Below are positions 44,898 through 53,647 of a stretch of DNA of 64,000 nt, in pieces. The stretch spans positions 1 to 64,000 of the forward strand of contig JAVHPJ010000208.1 of the NCBI GenBank assembly GCA_036170535.1. The letters are read 5' to 3'. Origin of the DNA: SSF53 sp036170535. Its GTDB lineage: Bacteria; Spirochaetota; Leptospiria; Leptospirales; Leptonemataceae. The notes beneath the pieces are model-generated. The model searched no databases, was not told where the DNA came from, and saw only the letters and a list, made by a program, of their open reading frames with translations. Each line of letters starts with the position of its first letter. Within the stretch, counting starts at the first letter, position 1. Position numbers and translations under genes: made by a program.

Positions 44898-45635
44898 ATG
44901 CTGGCGCAAACAATTGACCGCACCCTGGTTGCTGACGCACGACGCACGGAGCTCAGCGAGTCGCTCACGCGCTTGCAACACAAGGGTCTTGTCACGGGCG
45001 ACGGAGAAAGCCTGTCGCTGCGTATTCCTGGACGCGATTTGTTCATCTACGCCGCGCCCGTCGGCCAGGCGCGGTCGGGTCGGACCTTTACGCAGGAGAC
45101 GCGGCTGTACGACTTCTCCGGTCAGCTCGCCCTGAACGAACCGCCGCCACGCGCCGATGCCGCCGAATTCGCCGGAATTCACGCCGCAGTATATCGCGCG
45201 AGGCCGGACGTCGGCGCAATTCTCTGGAATCGGCAGCCCTGGGGCGCAGCGCTGCACGCGGCGAGCGCGCCTATGCCAACGATCTTTGACGAGCAGGCCC
45301 GTCAGATGGGGCCCTCGGTCGAGCGCTTGCCGGCGGACGCGTTCGCCGGGGGCGCCGACGCTGGCGCTCGCGCACTCGCTGGCGGCGCCAACGCATTCCT
45401 GTTTCGCGGCGGCGTCCTGCTGCTGGGCATGACCCGCGAGCGCGTCGTGTTTACTGCAGAGCTTCTGGAAAAATGCGCGCGCGCCTATCTGCTGGCGCTG
45501 GCGGCCGGAGAGCCGGTCGGACGCATTCCGCTGTACGTGCGTGTAATTGCACATCGTCGTCTCTTAAAAGACGAACGGCGTTCCGCCGCATGTTATGCAC
45601 GCGGCGAAATCCCGAGCGGATTTACCGCCTACTGA
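44898..45635 (+). CDS. Aldolase II/adducin-fold protein lacking metal ligands
   Basis: A 245-residue protein with the overall pattern of a class II aldolase: LQHKGLVTGDGESLSLRI at the start, AAEFAGIHAAVYRARPDVGAI in the middle. The zinc ligands are missing: the HTH motif reads LWNRQP and the C-terminal NHG position reads ANAFLFRGG. The acidic residue in AAEFAGIH is kept. It is therefore probably not a metal-dependent aldolase, and may be a regulatory or structural partner of the fusion enzyme encoded 33 bp upstream. The start has GGAG about 9 bases upstream. Confidence 0.72.
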   Translation: MLAQTIDRTLVADARRTELSESLTRLQHKGLVTGDGESLSLRIPGRDLFIYAAPVGQARSGRTFTQETRLYDFSGQLALNEPPPRADAAEFAGIHAAVYRARPDVGAILWNRQPWGAALHAASAPMPTIFDEQARQMGPSVERLPADAFAGGADAGARALAGGANAFLFRGGVLLLGMTRERVVFTAELLEKCARAYLLALAAGEPVGRIPLYVRVIAHRRLLKDERRSAACYARGEIPSGFTAY

Positions 45636-45687
45636 ATCGTTGACGCGCTCTGCGCGAAGCGTTGAAACTCTTGCCTGGAGCGCGAAT

Positions 45688-46902
45688 ATGGACGCAAGTC
45701 GGTTGAATCGAAAGTATCGTTGGGTCGTACTGGCTGTCTTTATGGGCGTAGCCGGGGTGAACCAAACCCTGTGGCTGAACTTTGCGCCTCTGTTAAGTCA
45801 AATTCAGCGGCGCTACGACGCGAGCGAGCTTCTGGCCAGCCTGCTCGTCCTGTGCTTTCCGTTGCTGTATGTCGTGTTATCGATGCCGGCCGGGGCAATG
45901 ACCGATCGGCGCGGCTATCGTTTTACGGTGAACCTCGGCTCGCTCATCATGACGGCCTTCGCCTGTGTGCGTATTTTTGACGCCAGCTTCTGGACCCTGC
46001 TCGCCGGTCAAATTGGCATTGCCGTCGCACAGCCCTTCATAATGAACGGGATCACCAAGCTTGCCGCCGACTGGTTTCGCGAAGACCAGCGCGCAATCGC
46101 CGCCGGCCTGGGCGCCGCGGGCATGTTTATTGGCATGGCGTTCGGCCTGGCCCTGACCCCGGCGCTGGTCGCCGCGCTTGGACTGCAGACGGCGATGATC
46201 GTCTTCGCCGCAATCACGGCCGGGCTTACGGCGGCATTTTTGTTGTTGGCGCGCGAGAATTTCCCGGCCGACGCAGAACATCTGCGGGCCGCACGCTCTT
46301 TCACCGCGTTTGAGGAGTTTCGCCATCTGCTGCGCAATCGTGCGCTGGTGCAGGTGATCCTGCTCGCTTTTCTCGCGCTGGGCTATTTTAACGGACTTAC
46401 AACCTGGCTGGAGTTGATCCTCGCGGAAAAAGGCGTGAGCTCGGAAGACGCGGGACTCATCGGCGGCGCGTTGATTCTGGGCGGCATTCTGGGTTCCTTC
46501 GCGCTGCCCGCGCTCTCGGACAAAATTCAAAGACGCAAACCGTTTCTTACATTCTGTGCGCTGGCAGGTCTCGCCCTTACTTACCCGCTCTGTACCAGCG
46601 CCAACCTGACGACGCTGTATCTCTCCGGCGCGCTGCTTGGATTTTTCTTTTTGCCTGGCTACGCTCTGCTCCTGGCGATGTCGGAAGAACTCGCGGGCGC
46701 GGAGCGCGCGGGCGGCGCGGCCGGGGCGCTTATGCTGGCGGGCAATCTGGGCGGCGTAGTCGTAGTTCTGGCGATGGAAGCGGTCAAGAGCGATCAAAGC
46801 GGTTGGACTCCCGCTATTTATCTATTACTGGGTCTGTTGGCGGCGACGCTGGCGTTGGCCCTGAGCGCGCGGGAAAGCTTCGGTTATCGACCGTCGGGTT
46901 AA
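45688..46902 (+). CDS. MFS transporter, FLVCR-like
   Basis: A 404-residue permease with 12 predicted helices. The loop between helices 2 and 3 has PAGAMTDRRGYRF, the MFS signature. LAGQIGIAVAQPFIMNGITKLAADWFREDQRAIAAGLG resembles the corresponding region of the FLVCR group. The ATG at 45688 was chosen because the longer frame begins inside the preceding gene. As the last gene of the operon, it is the likely importer or exporter for the compound handled by the kinase and aldolase. Its stop codon overlaps the stop of the convergent LolA-like gene. Confidence 0.87.
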   Translation: MDASRLNRKYRWVVLAVFMGVAGVNQTLWLNFAPLLSQIQRRYDASELLASLLVLCFPLLYVVLSMPAGAMTDRRGYRFTVNLGSLIMTAFACVRIFDASFWTLLAGQIGIAVAQPFIMNGITKLAADWFREDQRAIAAGLGAAGMFIGMAFGLALTPALVAALGLQTAMIVFAAITAGLTAAFLLLARENFPADAEHLRAARSFTAFEEFRHLLRNRALVQVILLAFLALGYFNGLTTWLELILAEKGVSSEDAGLIGGALILGGILGSFALPALSDKIQRRKPFLTFCALAGLALTYPLCTSANLTTLYLSGALLGFFFLPGYALLLAMSEELAGAERAGGAAGALMLAGNLGGVVVVLAMEAVKSDQSGWTPAIYLLLGLLAATLALALSARESFGYRPSG

Positions 46903-47807
46903 CGATTCAGAAAATCCGGATCAAACAGCGCATCCGCCGGCGATACCCGGCTATCAATCGTGTAAAACTCCAGGCGCGAAATGGAACCGTTGTCCAGATC
47001 CAGCGCTTCCGTCATGCCTGGCATGATGGGCGCCTCGGATCTTTCCGTCGCTTTGTTTAACACCTGCGCATCGTAGTGGTAGTGCATCGTTTTAAAGAGC
47101 ACGTCGTCGAGATCGAAATAATCCGCGCGCAGCGGTCGGAATTCGACCGCCGGATCGCAAATCACAATCATCCTACGATATCGACTTTCAAAAATTGGAG
47201 ACACGACGATGCGTAACAGCTCCGTCGGCCGGGACGCTGCGCTTGCAGGCGGCCGGCCCGCTTCGCGTAGAGCGTTCAACTCCGAGTCGGCGGCGGGGCG
47301 AAAGGTCCGGGCCTCGCGACCGCTGTAGTTATCCTGTAAGGGATAGCCGCTGAGATCGATATAGGAAAAACCCGTTCCAAACAAACGCTCGTATTTTTCA
47401 AAGTCGCGGCGGCGCGAAAGGGAATTACGGCGCGCATCCCAGAACCAGATTTCTTCGCCGTCGCCGCGAAACAAGAGCTTCGCTTCCAGGCCGCGCCGAC
47501 GACTTGAAAACTGATACACCATTTCCGCCTCGCCTTCGCGTTCGCGCCGGTGCAGCGTAAAATCCCATTGAGCGGAACGTCCGTCTTTTAAGACGAATGA
47601 CAGGCTGCCGGTAAGCAGGCCAGCCGGCAGCCGCAGCACGCTATCAGCGCGCGAAACCATTTCCTGCACAGGCATCGCGCTCAGCCCGGCCGATGCCGGC
47701 GGCTGGTCGGCGGCTGCGTCAGGCGACTGAGCCGAACCGCTGCGCCAGGCGACTGAGGCGCCAAGCAGTCCGAGCGTCGCAAAGAATATTCGGAGAAAAC
47801 TTCCCAT
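46899..47807 (-). CDS. LolA-like outer-membrane lipoprotein-sorting protein
   Basis: A 302-residue exported protein. After a signal peptide of about 27 residues, the sequence has the beta-rich pattern of the outer-membrane lipoprotein-sorting family: KLLFRGDGEEIWFWDARRNSLSRR, then a GTGFSYIDLSGYPLQDNYSG segment in the position of the family's GSDFSYEDL motif. Members bind lipids or lipoprotein tails in the periplasm. There is an Ala/Pro-rich insert at about residues 185-200. It is divergent from the short-chain dehydrogenase gene, with 116 bp between. Confidence 0.75.
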   Translation of the reverse strand: MGSFLRIFFATLGLLGASVAWRSGSAQSPDAAADQPPASAGLSAMPVQEMVSRADSVLRLPAGLLTGSLSFVLKDGRSAQWDFTLHRREREGEAEMVYQFSSRRRGLEAKLLFRGDGEEIWFWDARRNSLSRRRDFEKYERLFGTGFSYIDLSGYPLQDNYSGREARTFRPAADSELNALREAGRPPASAASRPTELLRIVVSPIFESRYRRMIVICDPAVEFRPLRADYFDLDDVLFKTMHYHYDAQVLNKATERSEAPIMPGMTEALDLDNGSISRLEFYTIDSRVSPADALFDPDFLNR

Positions 47808-47923
47808 TGCCCGCGCGATCGCCGCGCCTTTCTACTGTCGGTAGAACCGGCCGGCGGCCCGAGCCCCGGAGCGCCCCGGAAAAAGGGTGCCGGCGTGGCC
47901 CGCCTTCGCGGCACGGTCGACTG

Positions 47924-48694
47924 ATGGACTTAAAAAATAAAGTGGTTCTCGTGACCGGCTCAGCCGGCGGGCTCGGCCGCGCCATGCTGGAAGCCTTTGG
48001 CCAGCGCGGCGCGATATGCGTCGTTGCAGACATCAATCGCGAGGGCGTGGATCGCACCGCCGCCGAACTCGGCGTGCACGGCGTAGACGCGCGCGGGTAC
48101 GTATGCGACGTGAGCCAGGAAGCGAGCGTCATAAGTCTGTACGAATCCATTCGCAAGGATCTGGGCCGGATCGACGTGGCGGTTCTGAACGCGGGCATTC
48201 TCCGCGACGGTCTGTTGATTCGCGTCGACCGCGAAACCGGTCGCATCAAGGGCAAGCTCAGCCTGGAACAATGGCAAAGCGTGATCGATGTGAATCTTAC
48301 CGGAGTATTTCTGACGGGTCGCGAAGCGGCCGCCCACATGGCGGAACTGGGCAATGGCGGCGTAATTATTCCGATTTCTTCCGTGGCGCGTCATGGCAAT
48401 CCCGGTCAGACCAATTATTCCGCCGCCAAGGCCGGCGTCGCGGCCCTCGCCAAACTCTGGGCGGAAGAGCTGTCGCGATTCCGGATTCGCTGCGCCGCCA
48501 TTGCGCCCGGATTTATCGCAACCGAGATGGTGCTTAAAGACATGAATCAGAAGGCCCTTGATCTATGGAAAGAACGCATTCCGATCGGCCGGCTGGGTGA
48601 GCCGGCGGAGATTGCGCATACCGCAGTTTATATTGCCGAAAACGATCTGGTTAACGGCGTAACTCTGGACATCACCGGCGGCGTCAAGATTTGA
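47924..48694 (+). CDS. Short-chain dehydrogenase/reductase, FabG-like
   Basis: A 256-residue classical SDR. It has the cofactor motif VTGSAGGLG (residues 10-18), NAG in VAVLNAGILRDG, the catalytic Ser in IPISSVARHG, and YSAAK with Tyr and Lys. The ending LVNGVTLDITGGVKI is typical of 3-oxoacyl-ACP or PHB-type reductases. The acidic residue after the second strand (VVADINREG) suggests a preference for NADH. The start at ATG 47924 gives the canonical N-terminus MDLKNKVVLVTG. Confidence 0.9.
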   Translation: MDLKNKVVLVTGSAGGLGRAMLEAFGQRGAICVVADINREGVDRTAAELGVHGVDARGYVCDVSQEASVISLYESIRKDLGRIDVAVLNAGILRDGLLIRVDRETGRIKGKLSLEQWQSVIDVNLTGVFLTGREAAAHMAELGNGGVIIPISSVARHGNPGQTNYSAAKAGVAALAKLWAEELSRFRIRCAAIAPGFIATEMVLKDMNQKALDLWKERIPIGRLGEPAEIAHTAVYIAENDLVNGVTLDITGGVKI

Positions 48695-48806
48695 CGCGCT
48701 GGATTCCGCACATTATATGTTTGACGCTGGCGCAGGTAACGCAGTTTGCTTGCGCTGCACTGCATTGGCGCATTCGTTGCGCCCGATCAAAATTTTCGAG
48801 GGACCC

Positions 48807-49784
48807 ATGAGACAAACGCTTTGTGCTCTCAAGACCGTGGTCGCGTTAGCCCTGCTTGGCTTCGCAACAACGGCGCTCAGCGCAGATACGCTGCGACTGA
48901 ATCTCGGCTTCTGGCCGGGCGATCTGGAACCGGAATTGCAAGGCCGCTACCAGAAAGACGACCTGATCCAGGGCGCGGCTTTTTATCGCTATAACCTGGA
49001 CTGGACGGATCAGCAAACCTACACGGTCTATCCGCTCGGCCTGCAATTCCTGCGCGCCGTGGGCCCGGGCAAGCTTGTGCTTGGCGCAAACTATGTCCGC
49101 TACCAACCGGATTACAAATACAACGGTCTGGGCGCGGTTTTCCTGAGTCAGGTTGCGCTTAAGAACTACGTAACCAGCGACTGGGAAGCCGACGCCGGAT
49201 ATCAGATTCCGGTACTGAACAACCAGATTCTGATTACGCCCAAACTGGGCTATCGCCGCCATTTTCAGGAATTCGATTACGAGGAACTGACGCTGGGCGA
49301 CGGAACCTTTATCATTAACGGCCCCAGCCCCTTCCAGTCGACCGCAGGCGGTCTGTACGCCGGCCTCGGCCTGCAGGTGTATGTCACTTCGGAACTCTCG
49401 CTCATCTTTGACTATGTGCAGAGCGCAGGTTTCTGGACCGGCAGCATGAATCAGGAACGAGTCACAGCGGGTTCCGTAAGCGGCGCCGGCTTTATCTCGT
49501 TTGAGCGCGCCGAGTCGAGCTACGAGATCAGCATTCAGCGTTACGCCCTGGGCGTGCAATACGATGTGCAAAAAAACCTGCACCTGCAGGTGGGCGTGCG
49601 CGAAGAGAAACTGGCGCAGTCGTATCCGGACTACTTTGGTCTGCCGATCGTGGTGAGCGGCGCCGGTTCCGCACTCAACGCAAGCCTCACGGAGTACCTG
49701 ACCGACCTGTTCATCTGGGAAGGCACGGAGACTTCGACGAAAGGATTCGTTTATTTCTCGCTTTCCTACGATCTGGACATCTGA
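48807..49784 (+). CDS. Outer-membrane beta-barrel protein of unknown function
   Basis: A 325-residue protein. A clear signal peptide (about 26 residues, ending TTALSA) is followed by alternating hydrophobic and polar strands rich in Tyr, Gly and aromatic residues, for example LVLGANYVRYQPDY and LQVYVTSELSLIFDYV. The protein ends in FVYFSLSYDLDI, close to an outer-membrane C-terminal strand. About 12 strands are likely. No named porin family is recognised. The start at 48807 places the signal peptide at the N-terminus. A terminator follows. Confidence 0.72.
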   Translation: MRQTLCALKTVVALALLGFATTALSADTLRLNLGFWPGDLEPELQGRYQKDDLIQGAAFYRYNLDWTDQQTYTVYPLGLQFLRAVGPGKLVLGANYVRYQPDYKYNGLGAVFLSQVALKNYVTSDWEADAGYQIPVLNNQILITPKLGYRRHFQEFDYEELTLGDGTFIINGPSPFQSTAGGLYAGLGLQVYVTSELSLIFDYVQSAGFWTGSMNQERVTAGSVSGAGFISFERAESSYEISIQRYALGVQYDVQKNLHLQVGVREEKLAQSYPDYFGLPIVVSGAGSALNASLTEYLTDLFIWEGTETSTKGFVYFSLSYDLDI

Positions 49785-49842
49785 TTCAGTCGAGTCGATC
49801 GCGGCGCGCCCGATCAAATTCCGATCGGGCCGCTCGCCGGAA

Positions 49843-49866
49843 GGGGGCCGCCGGGCCCCTTTTTTT
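49843..49866 (+). terminator. Rho-independent terminator after the beta-barrel gene
   Basis: GGGGCC (49844-49849), a GCCG loop, GGCCCC (49854-49859), then seven T. A second hairpin, CCCGATC/GATCGGG, lies just upstream (49809-49829). Confidence 0.85.
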
Positions 49867-49880
49867 GCGTCTGGCGCGAG

Positions 49881-50273
49881 TCAGTCCCCTTCGCCCGGGT
49901 GCGTCAACTGGCGCCGGAGTCGCCCCAGATAGTCGCCCCACTCCAGCGGCAACATGTTCTTCTTCCGATTATTGCAATCTTTGCAGCACGGCACGAGGTT
50001 GCTTTTGGTCGATCGACCGCCCCGCGAAAGCGGCGTAAGATGATCCATAGTCAGATCTTGCGGCGGAAACTTGCGCCCGCAATAGTAGCAGAGTCCGGAA
50101 CTGCGCTTGCGCTTCCACCACGCAGAATCGCGCAATTCGCGCGCTTTGTCTTTTTCCCGCCGTAATAGCGACGTATCGATGGGAAAGGGCGCCGGATCAA
50201 ACGGAGGCGGCGCGGGCGATTCGCTCGCCGCGCGCGCACCCGCATCAGAGTCGTCCGGTGCGGACTTCTTCAT
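49881..50273 (-). CDS. HNH endonuclease-domain protein
   Basis: A 130-residue protein. A Pro/Ala-rich lead of about 50 residues is followed by an HNH domain with zinc cysteines: LCYYCGRKFPPQDLTMDHLTPLSRGG (CxxC plus the DH pair), then SNLVPCCKDCNNRKKN with a second CxxC. This type is common both as a free-standing nuclease and as a domain of unknown role. It is the last gene of the minus-strand run from tilS, and its start overlaps the CBS-protein gene by 29 bp. No phage or restriction gene is adjacent. Confidence 0.85.
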   Translation of the reverse strand: MKKSAPDDSDAGARAASESPAPPPFDPAPFPIDTSLLRREKDKARELRDSAWWKRKRSSGLCYYCGRKFPPQDLTMDHLTPLSRGGRSTKSNLVPCCKDCNNRKKNMLPLEWGDYLGRLRRQLTHPGEGD

Positions 50274-50724
50274 GGGTGTCGCGATACCATTTCATGAGAT
50301 CAGTCATGGAAAGTATGCCGTGTAAGAAGCGGTCTTGAATCACCGCGAGCGTCCGCGTCTTATTCGAGACCATCACATTCAGCGCCTCGCGCAACTTCGA
50401 CCCGGGCGCCACGCTGAGAAATTCCTTATCCTTTACCAGTTCGCCGACTTTCAGTCGCAGATAGTCGCGCTCCGCATCAAAGGTTTCTTCGTATCCCAGC
50501 CGCAACAGATCGTGCGCTGTGACCATATTGAAGGGCTGTCCGTCTTTTACCACGAGCAGACCGAGAAAGCCGTTTTCGAGAATCAGACGGGCCGCTTTTG
50601 CAGAAAGCTCGTTGTAGTCCACAGTCACGACGTCGCGCGTCATCACGTCGTCGACTTTCGCCTCCAGCATGCGCTGCGTGCGTTCCAGCAGACGGGCTTT
50701 AAGTTCGTCGGTTCCAGTGCTCAT
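50245..50724 (-). CDS. CBS-pair domain protein
   Basis: A 159-residue protein consisting almost entirely of two CBS motifs: VDDVMTRDVVTVDYNELSAKAARLILENGFLGLLVV and VGELVKDKEFLSVAPGSKLREALNVMVSNKTRTLAV. CBS pairs usually bind adenine nucleotides and act as energy sensors. No catalytic domain is attached. It starts 5 bases after the stop of the acyltransferase gene. Confidence 0.86.
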   Translation of the reverse strand: MSTGTDELKARLLERTQRMLEAKVDDVMTRDVVTVDYNELSAKAARLILENGFLGLLVVKDGQPFNMVTAHDLLRLGYEETFDAERDYLRLKVGELVKDKEFLSVAPGSKLREALNVMVSNKTRTLAVIQDRFLHGILSMTDLMKWYRDTHEEVRTGRL

Positions 50725-50729
50725 TTTGA

Positions 50730-51515
50730 TTAACCGTCCAGAAGGAATTTTAATATGCCGCGCTTCACCAATTCGCGATTGATCCGCTGCTGAACGCGCA
50801 TGCGAACATTGGCCGCAACTTCTTCGAGAAACTCAATGTGGCGCGCGTCTTTGCGTCCGTATTTGTCCAGGCGAATGGGCGGAAGAAAAATTATCTTCCA
50901 CTTCACCGGCAGCGGAATCAAATTCAGCGGCAGGGGAATTTTGTAGCCCCACGATTTTTCGAACCAATCGATCGTGCCGAGGTTCAGGTGCGACTCTTCC
51001 GCGCCAATGACGCAGGTCGGAATGATTGGCGCGTTAGCCATGACGGCCAGCGAAACGAAGCCCGGATTAAAGTCCTGTAACTGATACATTTGACTGCTGG
51101 GCTTGAAGTTGCCGCTCTCCGCTTCCGGAAACAACAACATCAGATTATTGCGCCGCAGAATGCGTATGGCCAGTTTGAAATCTTGCGGAATAAACGCCAT
51201 GCGCTGGGAAAGATAGGCCAGCAACGGGGTGCGGTGCCAGTAGTTATGGCTCATGGTGCGCGGGATGCGGCGCGCGCCCTTGAGCAGCTCGTTTTGCACG
51301 GCGAGAGCGTCCCAGCCGAGAACGCCGCTGTGGTTCGGAATCACCAGCGCCGGTCCCCGCCGGGGAATATGCTCCAGACCTTCCGTTTCCAGACGGGTGT
51401 AGTCCTTGAGCCAGTCCAGAAACGCGTGCGGCGCCTTCCGGAGGATTGAGTATTCCAGGGATTTCCCGCGAAACTCATCTTCCCGCGGCGACTCAAAGTA
51501 TTTTTTAAAACCCAC
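50730..51515 (-). CDS. PlsC-like lysophospholipid acyltransferase
   Basis: A 261-residue glycerol-acyltransferase-fold protein. The active-site region is LVIPNHSGVLGWDALAV, where the His and Asp are separated by six residues instead of the usual four. The second motif is LLFPEAESGNF, the third PIIPTCVIG. The N-terminus has no clear membrane helix, so it probably associates peripherally with the inner membrane. It lies between tilS and the CBS-protein gene in one minus-strand unit. Confidence 0.8.
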   Translation of the reverse strand: MGFKKYFESPREDEFRGKSLEYSILRKAPHAFLDWLKDYTRLETEGLEHIPRRGPALVIPNHSGVLGWDALAVQNELLKGARRIPRTMSHNYWHRTPLLAYLSQRMAFIPQDFKLAIRILRRNNLMLLFPEAESGNFKPSSQMYQLQDFNPGFVSLAVMANAPIIPTCVIGAEESHLNLGTIDWFEKSWGYKIPLPLNLIPLPVKWKIIFLPPIRLDKYGRKDARHIEFLEEVAANVRMRVQQRINRELVKRGILKFLLDG

Positions 51516-51637
51516 GTTCGATTCCCTGATCGGACCGTCGCCTGCGCCGGCGCCCCGGGCCTCCCCGGTGGGCGCGCCGGCCGGTGCAACCGCCGGCGCG
51601 TATTTTCAAGCGCGCGCGCCGGCCTGTCAAGCAATGG

Positions 51638-53011
51638 CTACGCCGCGCCCGAGCGACCGGCGGGAAATTCGCGGTCCTTTCCGTTTTCCCAGAAGCTGAA
51701 ACAGATCCGCCGCACGCTCCCGCCGTCCGCCCCGAGGATCAAGGGGAGTCGCTTGCGCACGGGCCCGGGCACGCCCGCCTGCTGCAGCAGGTCGGAAACG
51801 AGCGCCGAACCGCCGCCAGCCAACGCCCCGCGCAGACCCGGTCGGAATGCTGCGACGGATTCGCCGGGTTCCAGATTGTATTCGCGTTCGATGCCATTGT
51901 ATCGGACGCACACCCCGGGCGACCGCCCCGTCGAGGGCGCGGTCTCAGGCGGCGCAAGTGCGCGCGCGTCCGCGCGAAAGAGCCAGATCGGTCCGCGCGC
52001 ATCCGACCAGAGGCGCCACTCCGGGCGTTCGTAGCGCAAGCAAGCCTGGCCCGACCCGGCGATGCGCCGATCCAATTCCGCCAGGGTGCGTTGATCGGTC
52101 GGCGCGAGCCCCAGGCGCCGCAGGCCTGCGTCCAGGCTGCGTTTGAGATCTTCGGCAACCACGCCGAACAACAGGCGGCGATCGATATAAAGGTGATCCA
52201 GCTTCCCCGCGCCGGGCGCTACAGGACCAGCGGCGCGCCCGGCCGCGCCCAGGCGCGCCAGGGCGGCCAGATCCAGGTCCGAGCGGCCGTGAAAGTTGCG
52301 CCAGAGTTTGACGGGATCCAGGCCCTCCCGCAATAGTTCCGACGCCGGGCCGGCGCGCAGACGATTGCGCAAATACACGTCGTTTTGATTGCTCGGATCT
52401 TCGACAAAATCCTGCCCGCCGGCGGCCAATAGAGCGCGGATCGTCGCGGAATCCAAAAAGACCAGCGGGCGCAGCGTCCACACGCGCTCCACCTGACCGA
52501 ACACCGGCAGCGTCGCAAGCGCGGCTTCACCGCCGCCGCGAATCAGATGAATCAGTATGCTCTCCAGGTAGTCGTTGGCATGATGGGCCGTGGCCGCGCA
52601 GGCCGCAGTAAACGGCGCAAGCAGTCGCGCGAGCGCACGATAGCGCAGACGGCGCCCCGCCGCTTCCACGCCAAGTCCAGTGCGTCGAGCGAAACGCGCC
52701 ACGTCGGCTTTTTCATAATAGAATGGCAAATCCAGCGCGCGCGCCAGGTCGCCAGTGAACTCAAGATCGCGATTCGCGCTGTCGCGCAAACCGTGGTGCA
52801 GATGAAACACAAGCGGCGCGCGCTTCAGCGCTCCCGCCTGGAACGCAGCTGCGTATACGCGAAGGAGAAAAACGGAATCCGCGCCGCCGGAGACTGCGAG
52901 GGCGTACTGCACCTGCGGCGCAATACACCCGGCGGGCGCGCGCGCCAGATATTCGGCTAACCAATCCACGGCGAAAAACAATAGTTGCAAATGGCGGGGC
53001 CCATCCGTCAA
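51638..53011 (-). CDS. tilS: tRNA(Ile)-lysidine synthetase
   Basis: Modifies C34 of tRNA-Ile(CAU) to lysidine. The 457-residue product has the PP-loop LAVSGGADSVFLL (about residues 38-50), the HLHHGLRDSA segment, GLGVEAAGRRLRYRAL and ATAHHANDYLESILIHLIRGG. The C-terminal part is less conserved and Arg/Ala-rich. It is divergent from the first DUF2147 gene with only 9 bp between start codons, and it begins the tilS-acyltransferase-CBS-HNH run. Confidence 0.92.
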   Translation of the reverse strand: MTDGPRHLQLLFFAVDWLAEYLARAPAGCIAPQVQYALAVSGGADSVFLLRVYAAAFQAGALKRAPLVFHLHHGLRDSANRDLEFTGDLARALDLPFYYEKADVARFARRTGLGVEAAGRRLRYRALARLLAPFTAACAATAHHANDYLESILIHLIRGGGEAALATLPVFGQVERVWTLRPLVFLDSATIRALLAAGGQDFVEDPSNQNDVYLRNRLRAGPASELLREGLDPVKLWRNFHGRSDLDLAALARLGAAGRAAGPVAPGAGKLDHLYIDRRLLFGVVAEDLKRSLDAGLRRLGLAPTDQRTLAELDRRIAGSGQACLRYERPEWRLWSDARGPIWLFRADARALAPPETAPSTGRSPGVCVRYNGIEREYNLEPGESVAAFRPGLRGALAGGGSALVSDLLQQAGVPGPVRKRLPLILGADGGSVRRICFSFWENGKDREFPAGRSGAA

Positions 53012-53020
53012 CTCACGCCC

Positions 53021-53503
53021 ATGTCAACTCGGCGAGGAATGCACTGGGTCGGAGTCCTGCTGGTCGGCGTCGGGCTCGGAGCTGGCCGGCTGGATGCCGC
53101 CAGCGCCGATGATATCCTGGGCGAGTGGACCACCCAGGAAGGGAAAGCCCGCGTGTTGATTTATCGCTGCGAACGCGATCAGTACTGCGGCAAGGTCGTC
53201 TGGTTGCGCGAGGCGACGTACGGCGCGGAGGATCCCGAAGCCGGTCAGCCGATCCGGGATCGCTGGAATCCCGATCCGGAAAAACGAGCGCGATCCCTGC
53301 AGGGACTCAACGTTCTGCTGGGATTTCGCTTCGACGGGCGTCGCTGGGATTCCGGCCGCATCTACAATCCCGAAGAGGGTCGCACCTACAGCTGCGTGCT
53401 TGAACTGGAAGGCCCCGCACGCCTGAAAGTGCGCGGCTATGTCGGCGTAACCATGCTCGGCCGCACCGTGCACTGGACGCGCGCCGCAAGTCCGGCCCGA
53501 TGA
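53021..53503 (+). CDS. Exported DUF2147-family protein, first of two
   Basis: A 160-residue secreted protein: an N-terminal signal sequence of about 23 residues, then a DUF2147 beta domain with GEWTTQEGKARVLIYRCERDQYCGKVVWL, a DRWNPDPEKRARSLQGLNVLLGF segment and the ending MLGRTVHWTRA. Two conserved cysteines could form a disulfide. The family is periplasmic and its function is not established. The start at 53021 is the first Met that fits; 53039 is an alternative. Confidence 0.8.
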   Translation: MSTRRGMHWVGVLLVGVGLGAGRLDAASADDILGEWTTQEGKARVLIYRCERDQYCGKVVWLREATYGAEDPEAGQPIRDRWNPDPEKRARSLQGLNVLLGFRFDGRRWDSGRIYNPEEGRTYSCVLELEGPARLKVRGYVGVTMLGRTVHWTRAASPAR

Positions 53504-53520
53504 GGCGCTGCGCAAAAAAA

Positions 53521-53555
53521 TAGCGCAATGCACCGCACGATAAAAAATCGCGCTA
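53521..53555. repeat. Inverted repeat between the two DUF2147 genes
   Basis: TAGCGC (53521-53526) and GCGCTA (53550-53555) flank a 23-nt AT-rich loop. Read on the minus strand the hairpin is followed by seven T, like a terminator, but no minus-strand gene ends here. It may be a plus-strand leader structure instead. Confidence 0.35.
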
Positions 53556-53647
53556 AAAAACTCAAACAATAGTTGCCTGGGCCCCGGTCAAAATAGTAGT
53601 TAGATAAAAATTTCGCATCCCTCTGAGAGAAGAAGAAGGAGTCTGGA

